Source: Tenacibaculum sp. 190524A02b (GTDB lineage: Bacteria > Bacteroidota > Bacteroidia > Flavobacteriales > Flavobacteriaceae). From it: a stretch of DNA of 64,000 nt. Where the stretch lies: NCBI RefSeq assembly GCF_964036645.1, contig NZ_OZ038525.1, forward strand, positions 4,406,001 through 4,470,000, read 5' to 3'. Shown in pieces: positions 8,126-16,109 of this stretch (positions are counted from its first letter, which is position 1; every line of letters begins with the position of its first letter). A program made the translations under genes and the position numbers. The notes under the pieces are model-generated. The model saw only the letters and a list, made by a program, of their open reading frames with translations. It was not told where the DNA came from and searched no databases.

Positions 8126-8127
8126 CA

Positions 8128-9543
8128 ATGAGAAAATACATATACAGTGTATTTGTATTCTTTTTAACGAGTGTTGTACTCGCACAAGAAAAAGAGATGC
8201 GTTTATCAATGCAGGGGGCTATTGAATACGCTATAAAAAATAACTACGACAATAAGATTGCTTCAAAAAATATTGAAGCAGCTCATGAAAGAAAGTGGGA
8301 AACTACTACTATGGGGTTACCGCAAATTAACGGTAAAGTAGATTACCAAAACTGGTTAAAACAGCAGGTGTCTATTTTCCCAGCTGGTTTTGCAGATGGG
8401 TTTAGTCAAATAAGACAATTAGGAGATTTTTACGATTTATCTTCTTTAGGTGTTATTAAAGATATACCAGATGCTCCTACAGGAGGTTTAGCAGTTCCTT
8501 TTGGTACGAAACAAAGTGTAAATGCATCGGTAACTTTAACACAATTGTTATTTGATGGTTCATACTTAGTAGGCTTACAGTCAGCTAAAACCTATTTAAA
8601 AATTTCTGAGCAAGCTAAAGAAAAAACAGAGTTATCTACAAGAGAAGCTGTTGTTAATGCTTATGGAAATGTGTTAGTTACTGAAAAATCAATTGAGATT
8701 TTAGAAAGTAATAAACGAGTTTTAGAAAAAAACTTGAATGAAACACAAAAAATTTATGACAATGGTTTAACTGAGCTTGAAAATGTAGAGCAATTACAAA
8801 TTACCTTAGGTAATATTGAAAACAATTTGAATAATGCTAAAAGAATGAAAGAAATAGCGTATCAAATGTTGAATATCTCTTTAGGAAATGCCATTGAAAC
8901 AAAGTTAGTTTTGACAGATTCTTTAGATAATCTAGTAGTATCAAATACAGATTTAAGTTTGTTAACCAAGGTGTTTGATGTAAGTAAGCATATTGATTAC
9001 CGAATGATAGAGAATGATAGAGAGAGTAAACGTTTGTTAATACGATTAGAGCAAAGTAAAGCATTACCTAGTTTATCAGCATTTATTAACTATGGAGCAA
9101 ATGCTAACTCAGATACTTTTACCTTTTTTGATAGTAGTCAGCAATGGTTTGATTATTCATTATTTGGAGTAAGTTTAAACGTACCTATCTTTAGTAGTTT
9201 TGGAAGACGTGCAAAGACAGCAAGAGCAAGAATTGAGTTGGAGAATGCAGATATCAAAAAAGAAGAGGTAAAACAGAAATTAAGCTTACAAGCTAAAACA
9301 GCAAAAAGTGAGTATCAATTAAGTATTGAAAATTACGAAACAGCGAAGAAAAACTTAGCCTTGGCAGAACGTATAGAGAAAAAACAACAAGTAAAGTTTT
9401 TTGAAGGAATCTCTTCAAGTTTTGACTTACTTCAAGCGCAAAACCAATTATACACACAGCAAAATACCTATATGCAATCTATGTTAAATGTGATTGCAAA
9501 GAAAGCAAAATTAGAAAACGCATTAAATATATCTATTAAATAA
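8128..9543 (+). CDS. TolC-family outer-membrane efflux protein
   Basis: The 471-residue protein is the outer-membrane channel of a tripartite RND pump. It has a signal peptide ending near AQ (MRKYIYSVFVFFLTSVVLAQ). It then has two TolC-type repeats rich in long alpha-helical coiled coils, including AREAVVNAYGNVLVTEKSIEIL-like and KNLALAERIEKKQQVKFFEG-like stretches, the second typical of family helix 7/8. No lipobox is present, unlike OprM. It lies between the regulator (2-base gap) and the adaptor (7-base gap), so one transcript is likely. Confidence 0.93.
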   Translation: MRKYIYSVFVFFLTSVVLAQEKEMRLSMQGAIEYAIKNNYDNKIASKNIEAAHERKWETTTMGLPQINGKVDYQNWLKQQVSIFPAGFADGFSQIRQLGDFYDLSSLGVIKDIPDAPTGGLAVPFGTKQSVNASVTLTQLLFDGSYLVGLQSAKTYLKISEQAKEKTELSTREAVVNAYGNVLVTEKSIEILESNKRVLEKNLNETQKIYDNGLTELENVEQLQITLGNIENNLNNAKRMKEIAYQMLNISLGNAIETKLVLTDSLDNLVVSNTDLSLLTKVFDVSKHIDYRMIENDRESKRLLIRLEQSKALPSLSAFINYGANANSDTFTFFDSSQQWFDYSLFGVSLNVPIFSSFGRRAKTARARIELENADIKKEEVKQKLSLQAKTAKSEYQLSIENYETAKKNLALAERIEKKQQVKFFEGISSSFDLLQAQNQLYTQQNTYMQSMLNVIAKKAKLENALNISIK

Positions 9544-9550
9544 CCAACTA

Positions 9551-10723
9551 ATGAGAAGGATAATAACTATCATAATAACAATAACAGTATTTGCTTCTTG
9601 TGGAAGTAAAGAACAATCTGTAGCCTCGGTAATAGGTACAAAAGATTTAAAAGTAATTCGTGCTAAAAAAGACGAATTAGACAAAAAACAACAAGAGTTA
9701 GCGGCTCAAATAAAATTATTAAATAATGAAATAGCGAAGTTAGATACAAATAAAAAAGTACCTCTAATTACTACAATAGCTGCTCAAGAAGCTGAGTTTG
9801 TTCATTATTTAGATTTACAAGGAAGTGTACAGACCAAGAAAAATGTACTAGTGTATCCTGAAATGCCAGGACAATTAGTTAGAATCTATGTAAAAGAAGG
9901 ACAACGAGTAGCCAAAGGACAAGCCTTAGCAAAAATAGACGATGGAGGTTTAAGTCAACAAGTAGCACAAGCAGAAGCACAAGCGGCTTTGGCAAAAACT
10001 ACGTATGACAGACAAAAAAGACTTTGGGAACAAAAAATAGGTTCTGAAATTCAGTATTTACAAACTAAAACAAATTACGAAGCCTTAACTAGAACGGTTA
10101 ATCAGTTAAAGCAACAATTAGGAAAAAGCGTAATTAAAGCACCTTTTACAGGAATTGTAGATGATGTAATTAAAGAACAAGGAACTGTAGTGGCTCCTGG
10201 ACCAGGATCGGAAGTGTTTAGAGTGGTGAACTTAGGAGATATGTATATTGAAACAGATGTTCCTGAAAGCTATATTTCTACTGTTAAGAAAGGGAAAGAA
10301 GTTCAAGTTGAATTCCCAATATTAGGGAAAACACTAGCGTCTAAAATTCGTCAAGCAGGAAATTTTATCAATCCAGCTAATAGAACTTTTAAAGTAGAGA
10401 TAGGAGTACCAAATAAAGATAGAAGTATAAAACCTAATCTTACAGCTAAATTAAAAATTAACGATTATACAAATCCTAAAGCCATATTAATTCCTCAAAG
10501 TATCATTTCAGAAAACTCAAAAGGAGAGCAATATGTATATGTGGTAAATAAAACTGGAGGTAAATCAGTAGCGAAGCAAGTGATTATAAAAACTGGAAAA
10601 ACACAAGGAGATGTTATTGAGGTAGTAGAAGGAGTTAAAAGTGGCGCGCAAATTATTAATGAAGGTGCAAGAAGTGTAAAAGATAATCAGGAAGTTAAAA
10701 TTTTAGAGCTAGCTAAAAAATAA
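9551..10723 (+). CDS. RND efflux periplasmic adaptor (membrane fusion) lipoprotein
   Basis: The 390-residue adaptor links the inner-membrane pump to TolC. A lipobox FASC puts the lipidated Cys at residue 17. A short coiled coil of about 35 residues follows (about 34-75). Then come the biotinyl-lipoyl half motifs (VYPEMPGQLVRIYVKEGQRV and KSVIKAPFTGIVDD) flanking an alpha-hairpin, then beta-barrel and membrane-proximal domains. The extra coiled coil before the lipoyl domain is common in Bacteroidota MFPs. It lies in the operon between the TolC-family gene and the pump. Confidence 0.94.
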   Translation: MRRIITIIITITVFASCGSKEQSVASVIGTKDLKVIRAKKDELDKKQQELAAQIKLLNNEIAKLDTNKKVPLITTIAAQEAEFVHYLDLQGSVQTKKNVLVYPEMPGQLVRIYVKEGQRVAKGQALAKIDDGGLSQQVAQAEAQAALAKTTYDRQKRLWEQKIGSEIQYLQTKTNYEALTRTVNQLKQQLGKSVIKAPFTGIVDDVIKEQGTVVAPGPGSEVFRVVNLGDMYIETDVPESYISTVKKGKEVQVEFPILGKTLASKIRQAGNFINPANRTFKVEIGVPNKDRSIKPNLTAKLKINDYTNPKAILIPQSIISENSKGEQYVYVVNKTGGKSVAKQVIIKTGKTQGDVIEVVEGVKSGAQIINEGARSVKDNQEVKILELAKK

Positions 10724-10739
10724 TTAAAAAAGTATTCTG

Positions 10740-13700
10740 ATGACAGAACAACAAAAAAAAGTAGATAAAGAGTTTGGTTTATCTTCTTGGGCAATTAATA
10801 ATAAAACTACCATTTATGTTTTAATGGTGATTATATTGTTCTCAGGTATTTCAGCTTTCCTAGGAATGCCAAGAGAAAACTTCCCAGAAATAAAAGAAAC
10901 TAAAATATATGTAAGCTCAGTATTTCCTGGGAATACAGCTGAGGATATTGAAAAACTGATTACAGATCCTTTAGAAGAAAAGTTAAAAACGGTAAGTAAT
11001 GTAACTAAGATTAATTCTACATCACAAGAGAATGTATCAATGGTTACTATTGAGTTTGATGAAAGCATTACAGTTGAGGCGGCTAAACAAAAGGTGAAAG
11101 ATGAAATAGATGAAGAAGTATCTGGTGAAGATTGGCCAACATTTAATGGAGCTAAGGTAGAACCAAATGTTTTTGAATTAAATATTTCTGAAGAAACACC
11201 TATTTTAAATATTAATATTTCAGGTGATTATACGGTAGAACAACTTAAAGACTATGCCGAGTATTTACAAGATGAAATAGAAGATTTAGAGGAGATAAAG
11301 AAAGCTGATATCCGTGGAGCTGAAGATAAAGAGGTAGAAGTGGCTGTAGATATCTATAAAATGATGGCGGCAAAGGTTAGCTTTGGTGATGTGATGCAAG
11401 CCATTGGTAATGGAAATACCACCATTTCTGCTGGAAATATTATAGCAAGTGGGCAGCGAAGAACCATTCGTGTATTAGGAGAAATAGAAAAACCTAAAGA
11501 GTTAGATGATTTTGTAGTGAAATCAGAAAGAGGAAACTCTATTTACTTGAAAGATATAGCGGTAGTTACCTTTAAAGATAAAGATAAAACTACCTATGCA
11601 AGAGAAGATGGACAATCTGTAGTGATGTTGGATGTTAAAAAACGTTCAGGTAAAAACATGGTGGAAGCTACGGAGAAAATTAGAGAAATAGTAAAAGATG
11701 CTGAGGCTAATGTTTTTCCAAGCAACTTAAAAGTAACATTAGCTAATGACCAATCTTCAAAAACTATTGGACAAGTAGATGATTTGGTAAATAACATCAT
11801 ATTTGGAGTGATTCTAGTAGTAACGGTATTGATGTTCTTTTTAGGATTAAAGAATGCGTTATTTGTTGGATTTGCTATTCCTATGTCAATGTTTATGTCA
11901 TTAATGATACTGAATTTAATGGGATACACCATGAATACCATGATATTATTCGGATTAATTATGGGGCTCGGAATGCTGGTGGATAATGGGATTGTGGTTG
12001 TAGAAAACGTATACCGTTTAATGGATGAAGAAGGAATGAGCAGATTACAAGCCGCTAAAAAAGGTATTGGAGAAATTGCATTTCCTATTATCATTTCAAC
12101 AGCAACAACAGTAGCTGCTTTTATTCCTCTAGGAATGTGGCCTGGGGTTATGGGACAGTTTATGATTTATTTCCCAATTACCTTATCTGTGGTATTAGGA
12201 TCTTCATTATTTGTGGCTATCTTTTTTAACTCAGTTTTAGTGTCTCAGTTTATGAGTACAGAGGATAAAAACATGCCGTTAAAAAGAATCATAAGATTAA
12301 CAATTGTTTTAGGAGTTTTAGGACTTTTAATTGTCATTTTCGGAGGAGCAATAAGACCTTTAGGAACTTTGTTAATTTTTGCAGCCGTTAATTTTTGGGT
12401 ATACAGGTTTGTAATGAGACCAGCAGCAAATGGTTTCCAAAGAAAGATTTTACCACGCTGGGAGCGTTTTTATGAAAAAATGATTATTGGTGCATTAAAA
12501 GGTTGGAGGCCACAAATAATTACAGTTGTTACTTTTGTTTTATTAATAGTTGCGTTTATGGGATTTGGAGCTTCAGTAGGTTCACAAAGAACAAAAGTTG
12601 AATTCTTCCCTGATAATACACCCAACCAAGTAGTAGTGTATGTAGAATATCCGCAAGGGACAGATATTGAGAAGACGAATCTAATCATGAAAGATTTAGA
12701 GGAACGCGTGACAAAAATTGTCAATTCTTCTAAATACTTGGAAAAAGACTATAATTTCTTAGTAGAAAGTTCTATTACACAGGTAGGAGCAGGATCAGGA
12801 AACCCGCAAACAGATGGAGGTTCAACTGCAGAAATGCCACATAGAGGAAAAATAGTAGCTTCTATGCGTGAGTATAAGTATAGAAAAGGAGCGGATAGTA
12901 AAGAATTGAAGAAAGAAATTACAGAAGCTTTACAAGGGATTTATCCAGGGTTGTCAATTTCTGTTGAAAAAGACCCTGTAGGACCGCCAGCTGGATATCC
13001 AATTAATATTGAATTGGAAGGGAAAGATTATGCAGAATTGATTAATGCCGCTGAAAAAATGCGCGATTTTATTAATACAAAGTCTATTCCGGGTATCGCA
13101 GAACTAAAGATAGATGTGAACAAATCTAAGCCAACGATGTTGGTGGATGTTGATAGAAAGAAAGCAGGTGAATTAGGAGTGAGTGCCGCACAAGTAGGGC
13201 AACAATTGCGTAATTCAATTTTTGGAGCAAAAGCAGGTGTTTATAAAGAAGATGGAGAAGATTATGATATTTACGTTCGTTTTAATAAGGAAAATAGATA
13301 CAATACCAGTGTAATATTTAATCAAACTATTACATTTAGAGATATGGCGAGTGGGCAAGTAAAGTCTATACCTGTTTCAGCATTGGCAAGTCAAAAAAAC
13401 ACATCTGGATTTAGCTCAATTAAACATAAAGATGGAAAGAGGGTGGTAACGGTATATTCTGCCTTAGCGCCAGGTTATACAGATGCAGGAGCTATTGTTT
13501 CTAAAATTCAAAATGAAATGAAAAGCTTTACAGGTGTACCAGAAACTATTAAAGTAGATTATACTGGGCAAATTGAAGAGCAAAACAAGCAAATGGCTTT
13601 CTTAATGGGAGCGTTTTTCTCTGGGTTAGGTTTAATCTTCTTGATTTTAATTTATCAGTTTAACTCCGTATCTAAGCCAGCTATTATCATGTTAGCAATC

Positions 13701-14204
13701 TTTTTAAGTTTAATTGGTGTATTTGGAGGGATTGTAGCATCAGGCTCTTCTTTTGTAATTATGATGACCATGATGGGAATTATCTCGCTGGCAGGAATTG
13801 TAGTAAATAATGGAGTAGTATTACTCGATTACACACAACTACTAATTGATAGACGAAAAGTAGCTACTAACGTTGGTGAAGATGATTATGTGCCTGTAGA
13901 AGATTTAAAAGAAGCAATTATTAAAGGAGGAAAGGCACGTTTACGTCCCGTATTATTAACGGCTATTACTACTATTTTAGGATTAATACCATTAGCAACA
14001 GGATTAAATATTAACTTTTATACACTAGTTTCAGAGTTAGATCCGCATATTTATGTAGGAGGTGATAACGTAATTTTCTGGGGGCCGCTAGCATGGACTG
14101 TAATTTACGGTTTATTCATAGCAACGTTCTTAACGTTAATTGTTGTGCCAATATTATTCTATTTAATCACCAAGTTTAAAATGTGGTTACGTAGCGTTGT
14201 ATAA
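10740..14204 (+). CDS. RND-family efflux permease
   Basis: The 1154-residue proton-driven pump has the duplicated RND architecture. A first transmembrane helix lies at about residues 23-42. Porter loops follow, then a helix bundle at ~345-560, a second porter half and a C-terminal bundle at ~960-1150. The TM4 proton-relay region reads GMLVDNGIVVVENVYR with a single Asp (D415) where AcrB has two. This variant is common in Bacteroidota RND pumps. An extra hydrophobic insert at about 520-560 lengthens the middle. The substrate cannot be told from sequence; with the TetR control a drug or bile/solvent-type compound is plausible. Last gene of the operon. Confidence 0.93.
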   Translation: MTEQQKKVDKEFGLSSWAINNKTTIYVLMVIILFSGISAFLGMPRENFPEIKETKIYVSSVFPGNTAEDIEKLITDPLEEKLKTVSNVTKINSTSQENVSMVTIEFDESITVEAAKQKVKDEIDEEVSGEDWPTFNGAKVEPNVFELNISEETPILNINISGDYTVEQLKDYAEYLQDEIEDLEEIKKADIRGAEDKEVEVAVDIYKMMAAKVSFGDVMQAIGNGNTTISAGNIIASGQRRTIRVLGEIEKPKELDDFVVKSERGNSIYLKDIAVVTFKDKDKTTYAREDGQSVVMLDVKKRSGKNMVEATEKIREIVKDAEANVFPSNLKVTLANDQSSKTIGQVDDLVNNIIFGVILVVTVLMFFLGLKNALFVGFAIPMSMFMSLMILNLMGYTMNTMILFGLIMGLGMLVDNGIVVVENVYRLMDEEGMSRLQAAKKGIGEIAFPIIISTATTVAAFIPLGMWPGVMGQFMIYFPITLSVVLGSSLFVAIFFNSVLVSQFMSTEDKNMPLKRIIRLTIVLGVLGLLIVIFGGAIRPLGTLLIFAAVNFWVYRFVMRPAANGFQRKILPRWERFYEKMIIGALKGWRPQIITVVTFVLLIVAFMGFGASVGSQRTKVEFFPDNTPNQVVVYVEYPQGTDIEKTNLIMKDLEERVTKIVNSSKYLEKDYNFLVESSITQVGAGSGNPQTDGGSTAEMPHRGKIVASMREYKYRKGADSKELKKEITEALQGIYPGLSISVEKDPVGPPAGYPINIELEGKDYAELINAAEKMRDFINTKSIPGIAELKIDVNKSKPTMLVDVDRKKAGELGVSAAQVGQQLRNSIFGAKAGVYKEDGEDYDIYVRFNKENRYNTSVIFNQTITFRDMASGQVKSIPVSALASQKNTSGFSSIKHKDGKRVVTVYSALAPGYTDAGAIVSKIQNEMKSFTGVPETIKVDYTGQIEEQNKQMAFLMGAFFSGLGLIFLILIYQFNSVSKPAIIMLAIFLSLIGVFGGIVASGSSFVIMMTMMGIISLAGIVVNNGVVLLDYTQLLIDRRKVATNVGEDDYVPVEDLKEAIIKGGKARLRPVLLTAITTILGLIPLATGLNINFYTLVSELDPHIYVGGDNVIFWGPLAWTVIYGLFIATFLTLIVVPILFYLITKFKMWLRSVV

Positions 14205-14226
14205 CAGTAAGATTAATTTGTTCACA

Positions 14227-14261
14227 AACAAGCCAAAATTCGTTTAGAATTTTGGCTTGTT
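14227..14261. terminator. Bidirectional terminator between the RND pump and FkbM genes
   Basis: Perfect 15-bp arms, AACAAGCCAAAATTC (14227-14241) and its complement (14247-14261), around a 5-base loop, lie between two convergent genes. The T-rich arm ends serve as the U tract in either direction. Confidence 0.75.
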
Positions 14262-14278
14262 CGTTTAAAGAGATCAGT

Positions 14279-15112
14279 TTATATTTCTTTACTTTTATGA
14301 ATGGCTAAAATTTCAAAATGCTTTTTATCCATCATGTTTTCACGTTTAATTTCTTTTAAATCATCAAAAAGCTCAAAATTATCTATATGAAAGAGTCGAT
14401 AGCCATGCTGATGAACTATATCAAATAATTCCAATCGCTCTTCCTTGTTTAAACGTTTATAACATTCAATCATTAAAGAAGGTTGGTACTGACTTAAAAT
14501 TTTAGGAATGGTTTTTAAAATTTCTTTATCATAACCTTCAGCATCTACTTTAATTAAACTCAAATTATTTAAATCATTAGCATGATTTTTTAACAAGTAT
14601 TCCTGTAAATTTTTTCCTTCTACCTCCAGGGTATAATTATGATTGTGCTTTTGATGTTTTATTTGAGACAAGAATCCACCATTACAAAAAGAAGCATCGC
14701 TATAGTTAAAAGTAAACGAGCCATTTTTATCAGTAGCAGCAAAACACTGTGGAATAATATTGGTAAATTGTGTGTTAAGTTGCGAATTTTGTTCAAGAAT
14801 CTTGTAAACAAATTTATTAGGTTCTAAACCTAATACTTTTCCTTCTTTTCCAACAGCTAAAGCCATAGGTACTGTAGTGTCGCCAGTATGTGCACCAATA
14901 TCAATAATAAAACTTCCTTTGTGTGCTAATTTTTGATAAAATAAAACATTGGATGCAGTAATGTTTTTAGGTTGTTCAAAAGGATGTAACCATTGGGCGT
15001 ATTCAATAGTTCCAAAAGGATTGACTTGAAACTTTTTGATTTCGAACCCATATTCCTTAAATGTTTTTTTTAATTGTTTCTTTAAAATTTTTCTTTTTAT
15101 ATACTTAATCAT
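14279..15112 (-). CDS. FkbM-family SAM-dependent methyltransferase
   Basis: The 277-residue protein has a class I methyltransferase motif I, FIIDIGAHTGDTTVPMA (about residues 68-84), followed by the acidic motif VLGLEPNKFVYKIL. The typical FkbM downstream motif IKVDAEGYDKEIL comes later. FkbM enzymes O-methylate sugars or small molecules, often in surface polysaccharide clusters, but no glycan genes lie next to it here. The first ~30 residues are very basic and not hydrophobic. It is convergent with the RND operon and stands alone. Substrate unknown. Confidence 0.88.
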   Translation of the reverse strand: MIKYIKRKILKKQLKKTFKEYGFEIKKFQVNPFGTIEYAQWLHPFEQPKNITASNVLFYQKLAHKGSFIIDIGAHTGDTTVPMALAVGKEGKVLGLEPNKFVYKILEQNSQLNTQFTNIIPQCFAATDKNGSFTFNYSDASFCNGGFLSQIKHQKHNHNYTLEVEGKNLQEYLLKNHANDLNNLSLIKVDAEGYDKEILKTIPKILSQYQPSLMIECYKRLNKEERLELFDIVHQHGYRLFHIDNFELFDDLKEIKRENMMDKKHFEILAIHKSKEI

Positions 15113-15304
15113 TTTTTATATGAACTCAATGTCAGTTACTATAACATTTATACAACTTATAGTGATGCTATTTATTTTATAAAACTAATTTAACTGGTAA
15201 TGAATTTAGTGATTTCTTATAGAATTTTTTAAAGAAAGTACTATTCATTTTTCATCCAATTATTTTTTTCGCAATATAAGTAAATTAGGTCTTAGTAGGG
15301 TGTG

Positions 15305-15826
15305 TTATTTTTCTTTTATTAGATCAATTAATCCTTTATGGAAGTCAAAAATAGTGTTAATAGAAGTAATGTTTTCACTGTAACTTAAAGAAAATCTAGT
15401 TGTGACTTTATAAGATGAAATACTTAGATTTCCTGTAATAGTTGGTTCAAAACCGGTATTTTCTATCAAGTCAATTAATGAGTGTTTTCTTAATAAAGTT
15501 TCTATTTTTTTACTTAAACGAGGGTGCTTACATTTTAAACGCCAGTTTTTCTTCCTGAAAAAGAAAAGTTTTGTAATGTGATCCATAGTAGTTAATTGAA
15601 ATTCAGGAAAGGTATGTGATGAGGGTAAGTTTATAGTGATCAGAGCAGAGTCTGAGTTTCCAAAATCATAAAAAACATCCATTAAATCACTATTATAAAA
15701 TACTTTTAAGCGGTATTGGGTTATATGAATATATGATCCAATTTCTCCATTCACTTTAAAATTATTTACATAAAGTTCACTGTTATTTTCAGCATGAATT
15801 TTCTGAAATACTTCTTTGGATGTCAT
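15305..15826 (-). CDS. Hypothetical protein, unrecognised family
   Basis: I do not recognise this 173-residue protein. It has no signal peptide, no transmembrane segment and no cysteine-rich or catalytic motif. A basic patch (FFFRKKNWRLKCKHPRLSKKI) lies at about residues 88-108, and the C-terminus ends in KGLIDLIKEK. Its composition matches its neighbours. It sits alone between FkbM and the palindrome-rich gap at 15827-16109, reading away from that gap, so the palindromes lie in its promoter region. Coding status is supported by a long uninterrupted frame and normal codon use. Confidence 0.65.
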   Translation of the reverse strand: MTSKEVFQKIHAENNSELYVNNFKVNGEIGSYIHITQYRLKVFYNSDLMDVFYDFGNSDSALITINLPSSHTFPEFQLTTMDHITKLFFFRKKNWRLKCKHPRLSKKIETLLRKHSLIDLIENTGFEPTITGNLSISSYKVTTRFSLSYSENITSINTIFDFHKGLIDLIKEK

Positions 15827-15950
15827 AGCTATATGTTTTTCATTAAAAGTAGTACAATTATACTGCTTTTTTAAAATTTATGTTGTACTGTCTTGTAGAA
15901 TGATTTTTAAAAAGTTTTTTTACGTTTTACAGATGTACCATATAACGTAC

Positions 15951-15986
15951 TGTACACGTTTTTTTTGTGAGAAAAAAACGTGTACA
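15951..15986. repeat. Perfect 15-bp inverted repeat (strong hairpin or operator)
   Basis: TGTACACGTTTTTTT (15951-15965) and AAAAAAACGTGTACA (15972-15986) are exact reverse complements around TGTGAG. No T run follows the stem on either strand, so it is not a standard intrinsic terminator. It lies upstream of the unknown gene at 15305-15826 and downstream of the receptor gene at 16110. Confidence 0.7.
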
Positions 15987-16007
15987 AGATTTATTGGCAT
16001 CGTCAAA

Positions 16008-16020
16008 GGGTATAATACCC
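16008..16020. repeat. GGGTAT-A-ATACCC palindrome
   Basis: A 13-base near-perfect palindrome (6-bp arms, one central base) lies 21 bases after the larger hairpin. It lies within the 283-base gap 15827-16109, which otherwise holds no coding signal. It could be a regulator site. Confidence 0.45.
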
Positions 16021-16109
16021 CAAGGCTTGTCATGAAATTAAATTTATTATCTTATTAAATGCATTGTGAATTTGGGAGGTAGTTTACTGAAAAAAGTTTA
16101 TTGTTGAGG

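Noticed and set aside
11594..12094. Long minus-strand frame inside the RND pump gene
   Set aside because: Antisense shadow with composition dictated by the pump codons (Ile/Asn/Pro-rich).
15816..16058. 80-codon plus-strand open frame across the gap after the unknown gene
   Set aside because: It spans the 15951-15986 hairpin, its product has no family resemblance, and it overlaps the start of the opposite gene. Chance frame in AT-rich DNA.
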